A stretch of DNA of 64,000 nucleotides from Labrenzia sp. 011 (GCF_003075075.1 NZ_QCYM01000008.1:124001-188000), one strand, 5' to 3'. Positions 1 to 8,508 are shown, numbered from the stretch's first letter. Notes: a model not told the origin generated them from the sequence alone. Translations and numbers: made by a program.

Positions 1-338
1 CAGCCGTGGTCGGATGTGGACTGCTCCGGATCGTCCGGCACGAACAGAACCTGCTCCGGCCGGGCTTCCTCCACGAGTTTGAGGAAATCCGGCGCCGGAT
101 AGCCCTCCAGGCACAATTCCTTGTGGGGAAAGCGGTCCTCGATCAGTTCCGCCAGATCGAAGACATCGGATCTGCGGATGTGCCGCTCGTCCGGGCGGGG
201 ATGCACGGTAATGCCTTTCGCGCCGGCTTCCATGGCGATCGCCGCAAGTCCGGTGACGCTGGGCCAGGGCAGGTCGCGGCGGTTGCGCAACATGGCGACG
301 GCATTGACGTTGACGGAGAGGCGGGAAACGACAGACAT
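1..338 (-). CDS. pdxJ: Pyridoxine 5'-phosphate synthase (5' part only)
   Basis: Condenses 1-deoxy-D-xylulose 5-phosphate with aminoacetone 3-phosphate to pyridoxine 5'-phosphate, the last ring-forming step of DXP-dependent vitamin B6 synthesis in the cytoplasm. Only the first 112 codons lie here; the C-terminal half is beyond the left edge. Visible are the N-terminal barrel strand [15 protein letters not shown] (residues 7-21), the [14 protein letters not shown] segment (about 48-61) with substrate-contacting His and Arg, and the EGYP and [13 protein letters not shown] segments, all typical of the long alphaproteobacterial form. The start is the ATG at 338, which begins directly before conserved sequence. 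A promoter and a palindrome lie upstream. Identification is by family recognition. Confidence 0.93.
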   Translation of the reverse strand, partial: MSVVSRLSVNVNAVAMLRNRRDLPWPSVTGLAAIAMEAGAKGITVHPRPDERHIRRSDVFDLAELIEDRFPHKELCLEGYPAPDFLKLVEEARPEQVLFVPDDPEQSTSDHG

Positions 339-398
339 TGTTAAAATTCCGGATGAAGCGTTTACCAGTCTGCTTTAGGCATCTGGACCATTCCCGCA

Positions 399-426
399 AG
401 AATATTTTCAAAGCCATTGATGTCAA
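399..426 (-). promoter_or_regulatory. Predicted sigma-70 promoter of pdxJ
   Basis: Read on the minus strand, TTGACA (421-426) is followed after 16 bases by TATTCT (399-404). This predicts a start near 392 and a 5' UTR of about 54 bases before the pdxJ ATG. It is the best -35 match in this intergenic gap. Inference from sequence only. Confidence 0.55.
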
Positions 427-433
427 ACGGGGA

Positions 434-451
434 ATTGTCCCTAGGGACAAT
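434..451. promoter_or_regulatory. Perfect 18-bp palindrome upstream of the pdxJ promoter
   Basis: ATTGTCCCTAGGGACAAT is identical to its reverse complement over all 18 bases. It sits just upstream of the predicted -35 box of pdxJ (centre about -50 from the predicted start), a position typical of an activator site. It could also be the operator of an unseen dimeric repressor. I cannot name the regulator. Confidence 0.6.
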
Positions 452-508
452 GTTTTCCGGCCGGTTCAATCCCCTGGCTGGTGCCGGCGGGAGGCGCGAT
501 GCGCAGGG

Positions 509-1444
509 TCATCCGATCCGCTGTCTGGCCAGCCATTGCGTCGGTGTCATGCCCAGTTCGCCGCGAAAGGCCTTGCGCAGCGAGGGGGCATCGGGAAAGC
601 CGCTGCCGGCTGCGATGCGCTCAAGTCCCTTCTCGCCGCGCAGCAGCATGTCCTGCGCGCGGGCGATGCGGGCGCGGCGCAGCCAGTCGCCCAGACTGCC
701 GCCTGTGCGTGCGCGGATATGCCTGCTCAGGCTGCGACGGCTGACCCCGACCCTGGCGGCTAGTTGGTCAAGAGTGGGGCTTTGAACCGGGTTCGCCCAT
801 AGGTCTTCGAGCATTTCGGCAACCCGGCGCTCCGCCGAAGAGGCGGGGGCGGGCCGCTCGATCAACTGCGGTTGCTCGCCGCCCCTTTGCGGTGCGACGA
901 CCAGATGGCGGGCAACGCGGTTGGCCTCTGCGAGGCCGGAGAGGCGGGCCAGCAGATGCAGGCAGCAATCCAGCCCGGCGGCGATTCCCGCCGAGGTGAC
1001 CACCTGGCCGTCGTCGACATAGATCGCCTTCGCATCGATCCGGACGGCCGGATAGCGGGCGCCGAGCTCCGCGACCCGCGCCCAGTGGGTCGTTGCGCGC
1101 CGGCCGTCGAGAAGTCCGGCCTCCGCGAGACCGAAGGCGCCGAGGCACAGGCCCGCGACCAGGGCATCGCGCTCATGGGCGGCGCGCAGCTGGTGCACGA
1201 TGGCGGGGGAAACCGGCTCGCTGGCATCCCGCCACCCGGGCAGTATGACAAGATCCGCGTGACCGGCCGCGTCGAGCAAATGGGTGGTCTCGATGACGAG
1301 GCCGCCCGAGGCCGAAATCCGGTTGCTCTCCCCGCACACCACCACATCGTGGCCGCTGGCGAGGAAGGGCTCGCCGAAAACCGCGAGCGGCGTCGAGAGC
1401 ATGAAGGGGCTTATGCCCTGATAGGCGATGATCGCGATGCGCAT
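509..1444 (-). CDS. GlxA/FtrA-type transcriptional regulator (DJ-1/PfpI + AraC HTH)
   Basis: Two-domain regulator of 311 residues. Residues 1-165 form a class I glutamine amidotransferase-like (DJ-1/PfpI) domain with the nucleophile-elbow Cys100 in AGLCLGAF and a His120 in RATTHW. Residues 215-308 form an AraC/XylS double helix-turn-helix (LDQLAARVGVSRRSLSRH, then GLERIAAGSGFPDAPSLRKAF). Such proteins sense small amines or amides with the DJ-1 fold and activate neighbouring catabolic genes; the ligand cannot be told here. It is transcribed divergently from the cysteine hydrolase at 1535, with a long inverted repeat between them, so that gene is its likely target. Confidence 0.85.
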   Translation of the reverse strand: MRIAIIAYQGISPFMLSTPLAVFGEPFLASGHDVVVCGESNRISASGGLVIETTHLLDAAGHADLVILPGWRDASEPVSPAIVHQLRAAHERDALVAGLCLGAFGLAEAGLLDGRRATTHWARVAELGARYPAVRIDAKAIYVDDGQVVTSAGIAAGLDCCLHLLARLSGLAEANRVARHLVVAPQRGGEQPQLIERPAPASSAERRVAEMLEDLWANPVQSPTLDQLAARVGVSRRSLSRHIRARTGGSLGDWLRRARIARAQDMLLRGEKGLERIAAGSGFPDAPSLRKAFRGELGMTPTQWLARQRIG

Positions 1445-1479
1445 TGGCCCGAATTACCCTGAACATGTCCTTCGGGCCA
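1445..1479. promoter_or_regulatory. 9-bp inverted repeat in the regulator/hydrolase divergent gap
   Basis: TGGCCCGAA (1445-1453) and TTCGGGCCA (1471-1479) are perfect reverse complements separated by 17 bases. They abut the start codon of the regulator gene (1444) and lie about 55 bases upstream of the hydrolase start. A regulator operator or an RNA hairpin in the regulator's leader are both possible. Confidence 0.45.
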
Positions 1480-1534
1480 CTGAAATATCCCGGATCGAGG
1501 CGATAGACGGAAGATACAGCAAAGGAGTAACCCG

Positions 1535-2038
1535 ATGAGCCGTGCCCTTCTCGTGATCGACATCCAGAATGACTATTTTGCCGGTGGCGTCCTGCCGCTG
1601 CATCAGGCCGAGGACGTGGAGGCGCGCGTCGTCGCGGCCATCGGCGAAGCGCGGCAGGCCGGCGAGCGCGTCATTCTGGTGAGGCATGTCTCCACGGCGC
1701 CGGCGGGTCTGTTCGCCGCGGGCGGCAGCGGCAATGCCATTCGGCCCGCCGTCCTGGCCGCGGCCGGGGAGGTGCCCATTGTGGTCAAGCAGGTGGCCGA
1801 TGCCTTTCAGGACACGGATCTTTCCGCCCATCTGGAAGGGGTAACGGAGTTGCTGGTCTGCGGAATGATGACCCAGAACTGCGTGGTGTTCACGGCCATG
1901 TCGCGGGCGGCGGACCCCTTCGATGTCACGGTCATCGGCGATCTGTGTGCCGCTCCCACGGAGATGGTGCACAAGATTGCCCTGAATGCGCTCGGCTCGA
2001 AATTGCGGATCGCCGATTCGGCCGATACCCGGGGCTGA
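1535..2038 (+). CDS. Cysteine hydrolase, isochorismatase-like superfamily
   Basis: A 167-residue single-domain hydrolase with the catalytic triad of the family: Asp9 in LLVIDIQNDY, Lys85 in IVVKQVADAF and Cys116 in CGMMTQNCV. The family includes nicotinamidases, N-carbamoylsarcosine amidases and isochorismatases. The substrate cannot be deduced, though the length and lack of a metal-binding DXHXXDXXXXH motif argue against a nicotinamidase. A strong ribosome binding site (AAAGGAG, 1522-1528) fixes the ATG start. It is divergent from the DJ-1/AraC regulator at 509-1444, its probable controller. Confidence 0.85.
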   Translation: MSRALLVIDIQNDYFAGGVLPLHQAEDVEARVVAAIGEARQAGERVILVRHVSTAPAGLFAAGGSGNAIRPAVLAAAGEVPIVVKQVADAFQDTDLSAHLEGVTELLVCGMMTQNCVVFTAMSRAADPFDVTVIGDLCAAPTEMVHKIALNALGSKLRIADSADTRG

Positions 2039-2096
2039 AGCGTCCGGTTGCCATGAGGGCGGGCCGAACATGCGTGCCCGACAGGGAACGCTCGTG

Positions 2097-3029
2097 TCAT
2101 GCCATCTGGTCGTGGGGCTCCTGCATGGCTTGGGCGGCGGTTCGGGCGTAATGGGCCGGAGGCTGGCCGACGCGGCGGGAGAAGGCGACGCTGAAGGCGC
2201 TTGTCGAACCGTAACCGACTTTCCCGGCAATCTCTGCGATGCTGTGCAGGCCTGTTCGGAGCATGTGTTTGGCAAGCGTGATCCGCCAGTTCTGCAAGTA
2301 GTCCATCGGCGGCATGCCCACGACCCGGTTGAACCTTGTGAAAAAGGCGGAGCGCGAAAGGCCTGCATCCCGCGCCAGGGCGGCCACACTCCACGCGTGC
2401 CCGGGCGCTGCATGCATGGCACGCAGCGTGCCGGAAAGCCTGTCGTCCGCCAGTGCGCGCAGGAGTCCGGGGGTGGCCTCGGTGTCGGTGCCCGTGCGTA
2501 GCGCCTCGATCATCAGAACCTGCAGCAGGTGTTCCAGAACCACATCGCGCGCGGGGCGATCCGCCCGGGCCTCGTCCCGGATCAGTCCCGCAAGGTCTCC
2601 GAGCCGTCTTTCGCCCCGCACGACTGTCATATCGGGCAGCAGCGAAACGAGAAGCCCGGCATCGGGCGACCCGAAGCTGCAATGACCTATGAGAAGCTGT
2701 TCACCGGCCGGTCCCTCGGGATGTCCCAGTCTTACACTGCCGTCGTTGCGCATTTGCCGCTGGCTTTCCAGTCCCGGCGGCGGAGCGGGATCAACGCTCG
2801 ACATGGTGTAGGCCTGGGTAGCCGGGATGAGAACGAAATCCCCCTCCTTCAGATCGACTGGCGGCTTGCCGTCGACCTCGAGGCGCGCCCGGCCCGCAAG
2901 AAGCAGGCAGTAATAGACCAGTCCGACTTCAGTGCGCCGCGCCCGCCAGGGAGCTGCGGCATCGACCAGTTTGGAGAAGGGCGCCCGCGGTCGCAGCAGG
3001 GCGATGATTTCGGACAGAGGATCGGGCAT
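2097..3029 (-). CDS. AraC family transcriptional regulator, cupin-type N-terminal domain
   Basis: 310 residues. The N-terminal ~170 residues form a Cupin_6-like sensor domain with the family-typical PRAPFSKLVDAAAPW opening and a GDFVLIP strand. Residues 205-300 form the AraC DNA-binding domain with helix-turn-helices WSVAALARDAGLSRSAFFTRF and IAEIAGKVGYGSTSAFSVAF; the C-terminal RVGQPPAHYAR is the usual end of the domain. It is divergent from the SDR gene at 3125, separated by 95 bases, which is the typical arrangement of such a regulator with its oxidoreductase target. The effector is unknown. Confidence 0.87.
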   Translation of the reverse strand: MPDPLSEIIALLRPRAPFSKLVDAAAPWRARRTEVGLVYYCLLLAGRARLEVDGKPPVDLKEGDFVLIPATQAYTMSSVDPAPPPGLESQRQMRNDGSVRLGHPEGPAGEQLLIGHCSFGSPDAGLLVSLLPDMTVVRGERRLGDLAGLIRDEARADRPARDVVLEHLLQVLMIEALRTGTDTEATPGLLRALADDRLSGTLRAMHAAPGHAWSVAALARDAGLSRSAFFTRFNRVVGMPPMDYLQNWRITLAKHMLRTGLHSIAEIAGKVGYGSTSAFSVAFSRRVGQPPAHYARTAAQAMQEPHDQMA

Positions 3030-3124
3030 TTCGGACTTTTGCTAAATCAATGCGGATCTTCGGTTATATAAAGTTCGGCTTCCGATGTCGATAGTGCGGT
3101 CTTCCACAAACAGGAGAACGCTTC

Positions 3125-3874
3125 ATGAAAACCGTGATGATCACCGGATGTTCCTCGGGCTTCGGTCTTGAAACCGCGCGGCATTTTCTCGACAAGGGCT
3201 GGTCCGTCGTTGCCACGATGCGCAGCCCGCGCACGGATCTGCTCGATGCCTCGGATCGTCTGCGCGTGCTGCCGCTCGATGTGACGGACCCGGCCTCGGT
3301 CGCCCGCGCGGTCGAGTCGGCCGGACCTATAGATGCACTGGTCAACAATGCCGGGATCGGGTGGATGGGTCCGCTTGAAGGGACATCGGCGGAGGCGATT
3401 CGCAATATCTTCGAGACCAACACATTCGGGACAATGGAGATGATCCGAGCTGTCCTGCCGCAGTTCCGCGCGCGGGGCGCCGGGACGATTGTCAATGTGT
3501 CCTCCAGTACCACATTGAAACCGCTGCAACTGCTCTCGGTCTACACGGCGAGCAAGTCCGCCTTGAATGCCTTCAGCGAATGTCTGGCGCTGGAACTGGA
3601 GCCTTTCGGCATCCGTACGAGACTGGTTCTGCCCGGCCGGGCGCCCGGCACCAGTTTTTCGGCAAATGCCAGGGGGCTGATGGCCGAGGCGGGCGGCATT
3701 CCCGAAGCCTACCGCCCGCAGGCGGAGCAGGTCTTCGCCGCAGCTGCGGCGGCCGCGCATGCGGAGATCACCCATGCGCAGGACGTTGTTGCGGCGGTCT
3801 GGCGGGCGGTGGTCGACCCCGGCTGTCCGATGAGCCAGACCGCAGGCGCCGACGCGGACGCGCTGGTGGCCTGA
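3125..3874 (+). CDS. SDR family NAD(P)-dependent oxidoreductase
   Basis: 249-residue classical short-chain dehydrogenase. Residues 7-14 (TGCSSGFG) are the TGxxxGxG cofactor loop, LVNNAG at 72-77 the NNAG motif, Ser near 127 in VNVSSS, and Tyr140/Lys144 in VYTASK the catalytic pair. The TMRSPR stretch after the second strand carries an Arg suggesting NADP(H). The substrate is unknown. A ribosome binding site (AGGAG, 3112-3116) precedes the ATG. The gene is divergent from the AraC-type regulator at 2097-3029 and is probably activated by it; an AT-rich TATATAA lies in the shared gap near 3065. Confidence 0.85.
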   Translation: MKTVMITGCSSGFGLETARHFLDKGWSVVATMRSPRTDLLDASDRLRVLPLDVTDPASVARAVESAGPIDALVNNAGIGWMGPLEGTSAEAIRNIFETNTFGTMEMIRAVLPQFRARGAGTIVNVSSSTTLKPLQLLSVYTASKSALNAFSECLALELEPFGIRTRLVLPGRAPGTSFSANARGLMAEAGGIPEAYRPQAEQVFAAAAAAAHAEITHAQDVVAAVWRAVVDPGCPMSQTAGADADALVA

Positions 3875-4290
3875 GGGAAGAGTCCGGGCCGGCTCTAGTC
3901 GGGTCCCCCCGGTCGACAGCGGCAGATGGGTTCAACCCCGATTGTTCAGGTGACAAGGAAGGCTCGCGGCAGACATGCCGCGGGCCTTGCCGGCATTGAA
4001 GGGCAGGTGACGAGCGCTCCATGGCCGCGGATTCGGATGGCCGACCGGCTCTTCCGCGGAGTGCTGGCATGTCGTTCCTGCCATCTCGATTGCAAACGAT
4101 CGGGATCTGACGAAACCCTCTATCGTCTGGCTCATAATTGGTTAGAATTGTTCGTCAAAGGAATCAGGACGTACTCTACGTGAGGACACCTGAAGTGGGG
4201 ACGCCCTGCAGTCTTCTGAGACCAATTCTAGCCCCATCTTTCGTTGTTTAGAGACCATGAGCTGGTCCACTGACATAAGTTGACCTGCAC
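3875..4290. other. 416-base intergenic stretch, no gene seen
   Basis: Between the SDR gene and the diguanylate cyclase. It contains a 7-bp perfect hairpin (CGCGGCA 3965-3971, TGCCGCG 3976-3982) without a following T-run, so it is at best a weak terminator of the SDR gene. The right half (4130-4260) is noticeably AT-richer than the surroundings and probably holds the cyclase promoter, but I cannot place boxes with confidence. Confidence 0.4.
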
Positions 4291-5550
4291 ATGGCAATTT
4301 TCAACGCGCTTCTTCTGCTGGCCCAGGCGGCGGTCTATTTCGCTGTCATGATGGCCCTGCTCAGGGCGCGCAGGGTGGTCGGCATCGGTGTCTTCATGTG
4401 CGCCCTTGGCGTCATGCACTTCCTGGAAACCTATCTCGCCAGCGTTTTCTACATAGAGCTGCCATTCGGCATCGTTTCGCCGGGGTCCACGGTGCTGTTC
4501 TCCGGAAAGCTGCTGATGTTCCTGCTGCTCTATATCCGGGAAGACGCGCTGGTGGCGCGCCAGCCGATCTACGGACTTCTGATCGGCAATTTCCTGATTG
4601 TCGCCCTGGTGATGATCCTGCGCAATCATGAGACAATCGTCGTCACAGGTGGCCGCAATCCCGACATCGCCTTTGTGGATGAAATGGGTCTCCTGATGGT
4701 GTGGGGGACCTTGCTGCTCTTCATCGATGCGATTGCCATCATCGTGCTGTACGAGCGGATCGGCAAATGGGTCGGAGGAAATCTGGCGCTGCGTTTCCTG
4801 ATTTGCGGCGCGCTGGTGCTGACCTTCGATCAGGCTGGCTTCTTTCTGGCGCTTCATTACGTTTCCGGCGCGCCGTGGCATGTGTTTATCGGCGGCTGGG
4901 TTGCCAAGATGGTGGCAACGGTCGTCTATACCGGGTTGCTGGTGGCCTATCTGAAATATTTCGACAATGAGGACAGCTGGCTCACGAACCGTCCGTTCCG
5001 GGACGTCTTTCAGGAACTGACGTTTCGCGAACGCTATCAGAATCTCCTGGAAGCTTCCATCCGCGACCACCTGACCGGCATCCTGGATCGCAGCCAGTAC
5101 GACGAAAAAGGCCCCGGGATTCTCGCAAGGAACCTCAAGGAAAACCTGCCGCTGTCGCTTCTGGTGATCGATATCGATCACTTCAAGCTCATCAACGACC
5201 GCTACGGCCATCAGGCCGGTGACGAGGTTCTGAAGCTGATCGCGCGGCTGCTGACGGAAAACCAGCGGGCTGGCGATCATCTCTACCGGGTCGGCGGTGA
5301 GGAATTCGTGCTTATGTGCGAGCGTCTGCCGGTGGAAGGGGCCATCTCCATGGCTGACCGGCTGCGCAAGATGGTCGAACGCTTCAGCAAGGTCTATCTG
5401 CCGGAGAAGGTCACCATCAGCATCGGCCTGTCCAGCGCGCCGGAGGACGGGCGAACGCTGGAGGCCCTCTTCAAACGGGCGGACCTCAGGCTTTACGAAG
5501 CCAAGAAAGGCGGCCGAAACCAGGTTTGCGGCCCGTCCCGGAGTGCCTGA
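4291..5550 (+). CDS. Membrane-bound diguanylate cyclase (GGEEF)
   Basis: 419 residues. Residues 1-230 contain about seven hydrophobic segments (for example 5-25, 70-85, 95-110, 135-152, 167-187 and 200-220) and look like a membrane sensor module; the rest is cytoplasmic. The GGDEF domain starts at DHLTGILDRSQ (about 255) and has the active-site GGEEF at 335-339, Asp/Phe of IDIDHFKLIND, and an intact allosteric I-site RAGD ending five residues before GGEEF. It should make c-di-GMP from two GTP with product inhibition. The nearby PilZ protein (20308) is a possible receptor, but there is no operon link. It converges on serA with a 12-base gap. Confidence 0.9.
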   Translation: MAIFNALLLLAQAAVYFAVMMALLRARRVVGIGVFMCALGVMHFLETYLASVFYIELPFGIVSPGSTVLFSGKLLMFLLLYIREDALVARQPIYGLLIGNFLIVALVMILRNHETIVVTGGRNPDIAFVDEMGLLMVWGTLLLFIDAIAIIVLYERIGKWVGGNLALRFLICGALVLTFDQAGFFLALHYVSGAPWHVFIGGWVAKMVATVVYTGLLVAYLKYFDNEDSWLTNRPFRDVFQELTFRERYQNLLEASIRDHLTGILDRSQYDEKGPGILARNLKENLPLSLLVIDIDHFKLINDRYGHQAGDEVLKLIARLLTENQRAGDHLYRVGGEEFVLMCERLPVEGAISMADRLRKMVERFSKVYLPEKVTISIGLSSAPEDGRTLEALFKRADLRLYEAKKGGRNQVCGPSRSA

Positions 5551-5562
5551 TGCGCCGGCTGA

Positions 5563-6807
5563 TCAGACCCGGTTGAGCAGCCTTGCGCGGATCGTGTTGG
5601 GCAGCGCGCGGATCTCTTCCAGAATCTTCACCGGTTCTTCCACCGCGGTGTCGACATCCAGAACCACGTAGCCGATGTCCTGATGGGACTGCAGGTACTG
5701 GGCGCAGATGTTGAGATTGTGCCGGGTGAACAGGTCGTTCAGGGTGCGCATGGCGCCCGGAGCGTTGTGGTGTACCTGGATGAAGCGCGTTGCTTCCGTG
5801 CCCTTGGAGAGCTGCACCTGGGGGAAGGAGACCGCGCCGACGGTGGAGCCGACGTCGGAATATTCGACCAGCCGCTTGGACACTTCCTCGCCGATCCGGT
5901 CCTGAGCCTCTTCCGTCGAACCGCCGACATGGGGGGTCAGGATGACATTGTCGAGACCGCGCAGGGGCGAGACGAATTCGTCCTTGTTGGATTTCGGCTC
6001 GACCGGAAACACGTCGATCGCCGCGCCCGCCAGATGGCCGGATTTCAGCGCCCCGGCAAGAGCGTCGATGTCGATCACCTTGCCCCGGGCATTGTTGATC
6101 AGGAACGCGCCCTTCTTCATCTTGCCGATCTGTTCGGCGCCGAACATGTTGCGTGTCGCCGGCGTGTCCGGCACATGCAGGGAGACCACATCGGAGGCCT
6201 CAAGCAGGGCGTCCAGGCTCTCGGCCGGTGTCACATTGCCGTGCTGGAGCTTGTCGACCAGGTCGGAATAGATGACGCGCATGCCCATGGCTTCGGCCAG
6301 GTTCGACAATTGGGTGCCGATATTGCCGTAACCGATGATGCCGAGAGTCTTGCCGCGCACTTCGTGAGAGCCGGCGGCGCTTTTCAGCCAGCGGCCCTGG
6401 TGGGCGGCGGAAGATTTGGTGAAGATGCCGCGCATCAGCATGACGATTTCGGCGATCGTCAGTTCCGCCACGGAGCGGGTGTTGGAGAAGGGGGCATTGA
6501 AGACCGGAATGCCGCGAGTCAGCGCCCCTTTCAGGTCCACCTGATTGGTGCCGACCGAAAAGCAGCCCACCGCGACAAGGCTCTTGGCCGCTTCCAGGAC
6601 CTCTTCCGTCAATTGTGTCCGGGAGCGGATCCCGAGGATCTGGACACCCTGGATCTTTTCGATCAGGGCGTCTTTTTCAAGTGCGCCGGGAAGGGTTTCC
6701 ACATTGGTGTAACCGTTCTTTTCCAGGATCGCGTGCGCTGTCGGGGAAATGCCCTCCAGCAGCAGCCAGCGGATCTGGTTCTTCGGCCGGGACAGACCGT
6801 GATTCAT
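5563..6807 (-). CDS. serA: D-3-phosphoglycerate dehydrogenase, E. coli-type with ACT domain
   Basis: Oxidises 3-phosphoglycerate to 3-phosphohydroxypyruvate with NAD, the first step of serine synthesis. 414 residues, close to the E. coli enzyme (410). Visible are GCFSVGTNQVDL, FSNTRSVAELTI (substrate Arg/Ser), the Rossmann motif LGIIGYGNIGTQL, NNARGKVID, the catalytic His in LTPHVGGSTEEAQ and a C-terminal ACT domain (HHNAPGAMRTLNDLF to the end) for serine feedback. The open frame continues 29 codons upstream, but conserved sequence starts at MNHGLSRPKNQIRW and an AAGG lies upstream of the ATG at 6807, so I chose that start. Single gene. Confidence 0.96.
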   Translation of the reverse strand: MNHGLSRPKNQIRWLLLEGISPTAHAILEKNGYTNVETLPGALEKDALIEKIQGVQILGIRSRTQLTEEVLEAAKSLVAVGCFSVGTNQVDLKGALTRGIPVFNAPFSNTRSVAELTIAEIVMLMRGIFTKSSAAHQGRWLKSAAGSHEVRGKTLGIIGYGNIGTQLSNLAEAMGMRVIYSDLVDKLQHGNVTPAESLDALLEASDVVSLHVPDTPATRNMFGAEQIGKMKKGAFLINNARGKVIDIDALAGALKSGHLAGAAIDVFPVEPKSNKDEFVSPLRGLDNVILTPHVGGSTEEAQDRIGEEVSKRLVEYSDVGSTVGAVSFPQVQLSKGTEATRFIQVHHNAPGAMRTLNDLFTRHNLNICAQYLQSHQDIGYVVLDVDTAVEEPVKILEEIRALPNTIRARLLNRV

Positions 6808-7059
6808 GGGCTTGAAGCCTTTTCTTGAACTTGAACTCGTCAGAAAAAGTGCGCCGGCAGGGGCGCGAATTGCCGGTGTCGTATACGCGCTCATCCGTGT
6901 CGCGTCTAGGTCACGGAGGCGGTGCGGCGACGCGCCTCATGCGGAAAGGTGCTTTCAGCAAGCCGGCGGCTGGGGGGAAAACTTGTATTGATGCCGGCGG
7001 CTCTCCAAGTTAGGGCTTGCCAGCACTCCGCATCCCCCTTCCCGAGGCGTCAGCAATCC

Positions 7060-7803
7060 ATGCTCAAATACCAAAATGCGCAATTCGACTATGAACCCTA
7101 TCCGGTCTGCTACGTCGAAAACGTTCTTGACGCCGATGTCTACAAGGGGCTCGTCGCAAGCTATCCGCCCAAGGATCTCTTCGAATACAAGCCGAATCTC
7201 GGCCACAAGTACTCTCTTTCCGAACTGAACAACCCGGAAAATTACGACAGGTTCCTGTCGCAGACGCCGGTGTGGAAGTCCTTTTACGACCATGTGAAAT
7301 CGCCGGAATTCGTCGAGAACGTTCTGGCGATGCTCGCCGACAACAATGTCGATCTCGGCCTGAGGCGGCTTCGCGTGCTGTCCGGACGGGCGTCCCACAG
7401 GGCCAGCCTGATGAGCCGCTTGCGGCGTCAGACGGAACTGCATGCGCGCTTCGAATTCTCGATGATGCCGGCAGACGGCGGGCAGATCGTGCCGCACACC
7501 GATGCGCCGAACAAGCTTATCACGCTGGTCCTGTCGATGATGGAACCCGACGCATGGAACGACGACTGGGGCGGGGGAACGTCCGTTTGCCTGCCGAAGG
7601 ACCGGACGAAGATCTTCAACCATCTCAACAAGGCCATGCGCTTCGACGAGGTCGACACGCTGAAGACCTTTCCGTTCGAGGCGAACCAGTGCGTCCTGTT
7701 CGTGAAGACCTATAATTCCTGGCACCACGTTGCGCCGATCACCGGACCGGAAACGGGCCCGATGCGCAAGACGCTGACGATCAACATCATGAGCCGGGTC
7801 TGA
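7060..7803 (+). CDS. 2OG-Fe(II) oxygenase-like protein
   Basis: 247 residues, resembling prolyl-4-hydroxylase-type iron/2-oxoglutarate dioxygenases. The likely metal ligands are His146 and Asp148 (VPHTDAPNKLITLVLSM) and His222 or His223 (NSWHHVAP), with Arg236 (MRKTLTINI) placed to bind 2-oxoglutarate. FEFSMMPADGGQIVPHTD is the strand leading to the HxD. The substrate is unknown; proteins of this kind occur near surface-polysaccharide genes, but none are adjacent here. The open frame runs 46 codons further upstream, but the ATG at 7060 begins the family-like sequence. It converges on ilvN with a shared hairpin between them. Confidence 0.72.
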   Translation: MLKYQNAQFDYEPYPVCYVENVLDADVYKGLVASYPPKDLFEYKPNLGHKYSLSELNNPENYDRFLSQTPVWKSFYDHVKSPEFVENVLAMLADNNVDLGLRRLRVLSGRASHRASLMSRLRRQTELHARFEFSMMPADGGQIVPHTDAPNKLITLVLSMMEPDAWNDDWGGGTSVCLPKDRTKIFNHLNKAMRFDEVDTLKTFPFEANQCVLFVKTYNSWHHVAPITGPETGPMRKTLTINIMSRV

Positions 7804-7860
7804 CGGGCCGGGGCAGGGTCTTCGGCCGTCCGTTGACGGCACATCCGGGTTGAAGGACAA

Positions 7861-7887
7861 CGGCCCGCCGTTTCAGGCGGCGGGCCG
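7861..7887. terminator. Bidirectional hairpin terminator between convergent genes
   Basis: CGGCCCGCCG (7861-7870) pairs perfectly with CGGCGGGCCG (7878-7887) across a 7-base loop. It lies between the plus-strand oxygenase gene and the minus-strand ilvN. On the minus strand it is followed by TTGTCCTT, a weak U-tract, so it mainly serves ilvN. Confidence 0.65.
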
Positions 7888-7909
7888 GTAGTGTCAAGCT
7901 GCGGGGGGC

Positions 7910-8482
7910 TTAAAGCCCTTCCGGGCCGCGCTGGACGGCGGCGACGCCCGTGCGGGAGACTTCCACGAGGCCGAGCGGCTTCATGATGGCGATGAACTGC
8001 TCGATCTTCGAGGTCCGGCCGGTGATCTCGAAGACGAAGTGTTCCGTCGTCGCATCGATCACCGTGGCGCGGAAGGCGTCGCCGAGGCGCAGGGCTTCCA
8101 GGCGTTTCTCACCGGTTCCGGCCACCTTGACCAGGGCAAGCTCGCGCTCCAGCGGCTTGTCCTGATTGGCGCGCAGGGCGCGCACGGTCAGGTCGGTCAC
8201 CCGGTGTACCGGCACCAGCCGGTCGAGCTGGTGGCGGATCTGCTGGATGATCATCGGCGTGCCCGTGGTCACGATGGTGATCCGCGAGAGATGCTTCTCG
8301 TGCTCGGTTTCCGAAACGGTGAGGCTGTCGATGTTGTAGCCGCGTCCGGAAAAGAGCCCGATCACGCGGGCCAGGACCCCCGGCTCGTTGTCGACGAGCA
8401 GCGAGAGGGTATGGGTTTCGACTTCATTGCTGACTTCAGCCAGGAAATAGGCGGAAGGCGCATCCACATTCTGAGCGTTCAT
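7910..8482 (-). CDS. ilvN: Acetolactate synthase small (regulatory) subunit
   Basis: 190-residue regulatory subunit of acetohydroxyacid synthase, also called ilvH. It has an N-terminal ACT domain (HTLSLLVDNEPGVLARVIGLF, then RGYNIDSLTV, residues 24-55) that binds valine for feedback inhibition, and a C-terminal ferredoxin-like domain with FRATVIDAT and FVFEITG. It lies 26 bases downstream of ilvI on the same strand, so the two are co-transcribed and co-translated in stoichiometric amounts. The start at 8482 precedes the family-like N terminus. Transcription is probably governed by the attenuator in front of ilvI. Confidence 0.96.
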   Translation of the reverse strand: MNAQNVDAPSAYFLAEVSNEVETHTLSLLVDNEPGVLARVIGLFSGRGYNIDSLTVSETEHEKHLSRITIVTTGTPMIIQQIRHQLDRLVPVHRVTDLTVRALRANQDKPLERELALVKVAGTGEKRLEALRLGDAFRATVIDATTEHFVFEITGRTSKIEQFIAIMKPLGLVEVSRTGVAAVQRGPEGL

Positions 8483-8508
8483 TTTCGATACTATCCTTGT
8501 GCCTGGCC

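Noticed and set aside
3965..3982. 7-bp hairpin after the first SDR gene as a terminator
   Set aside because: No T-run follows on either strand.
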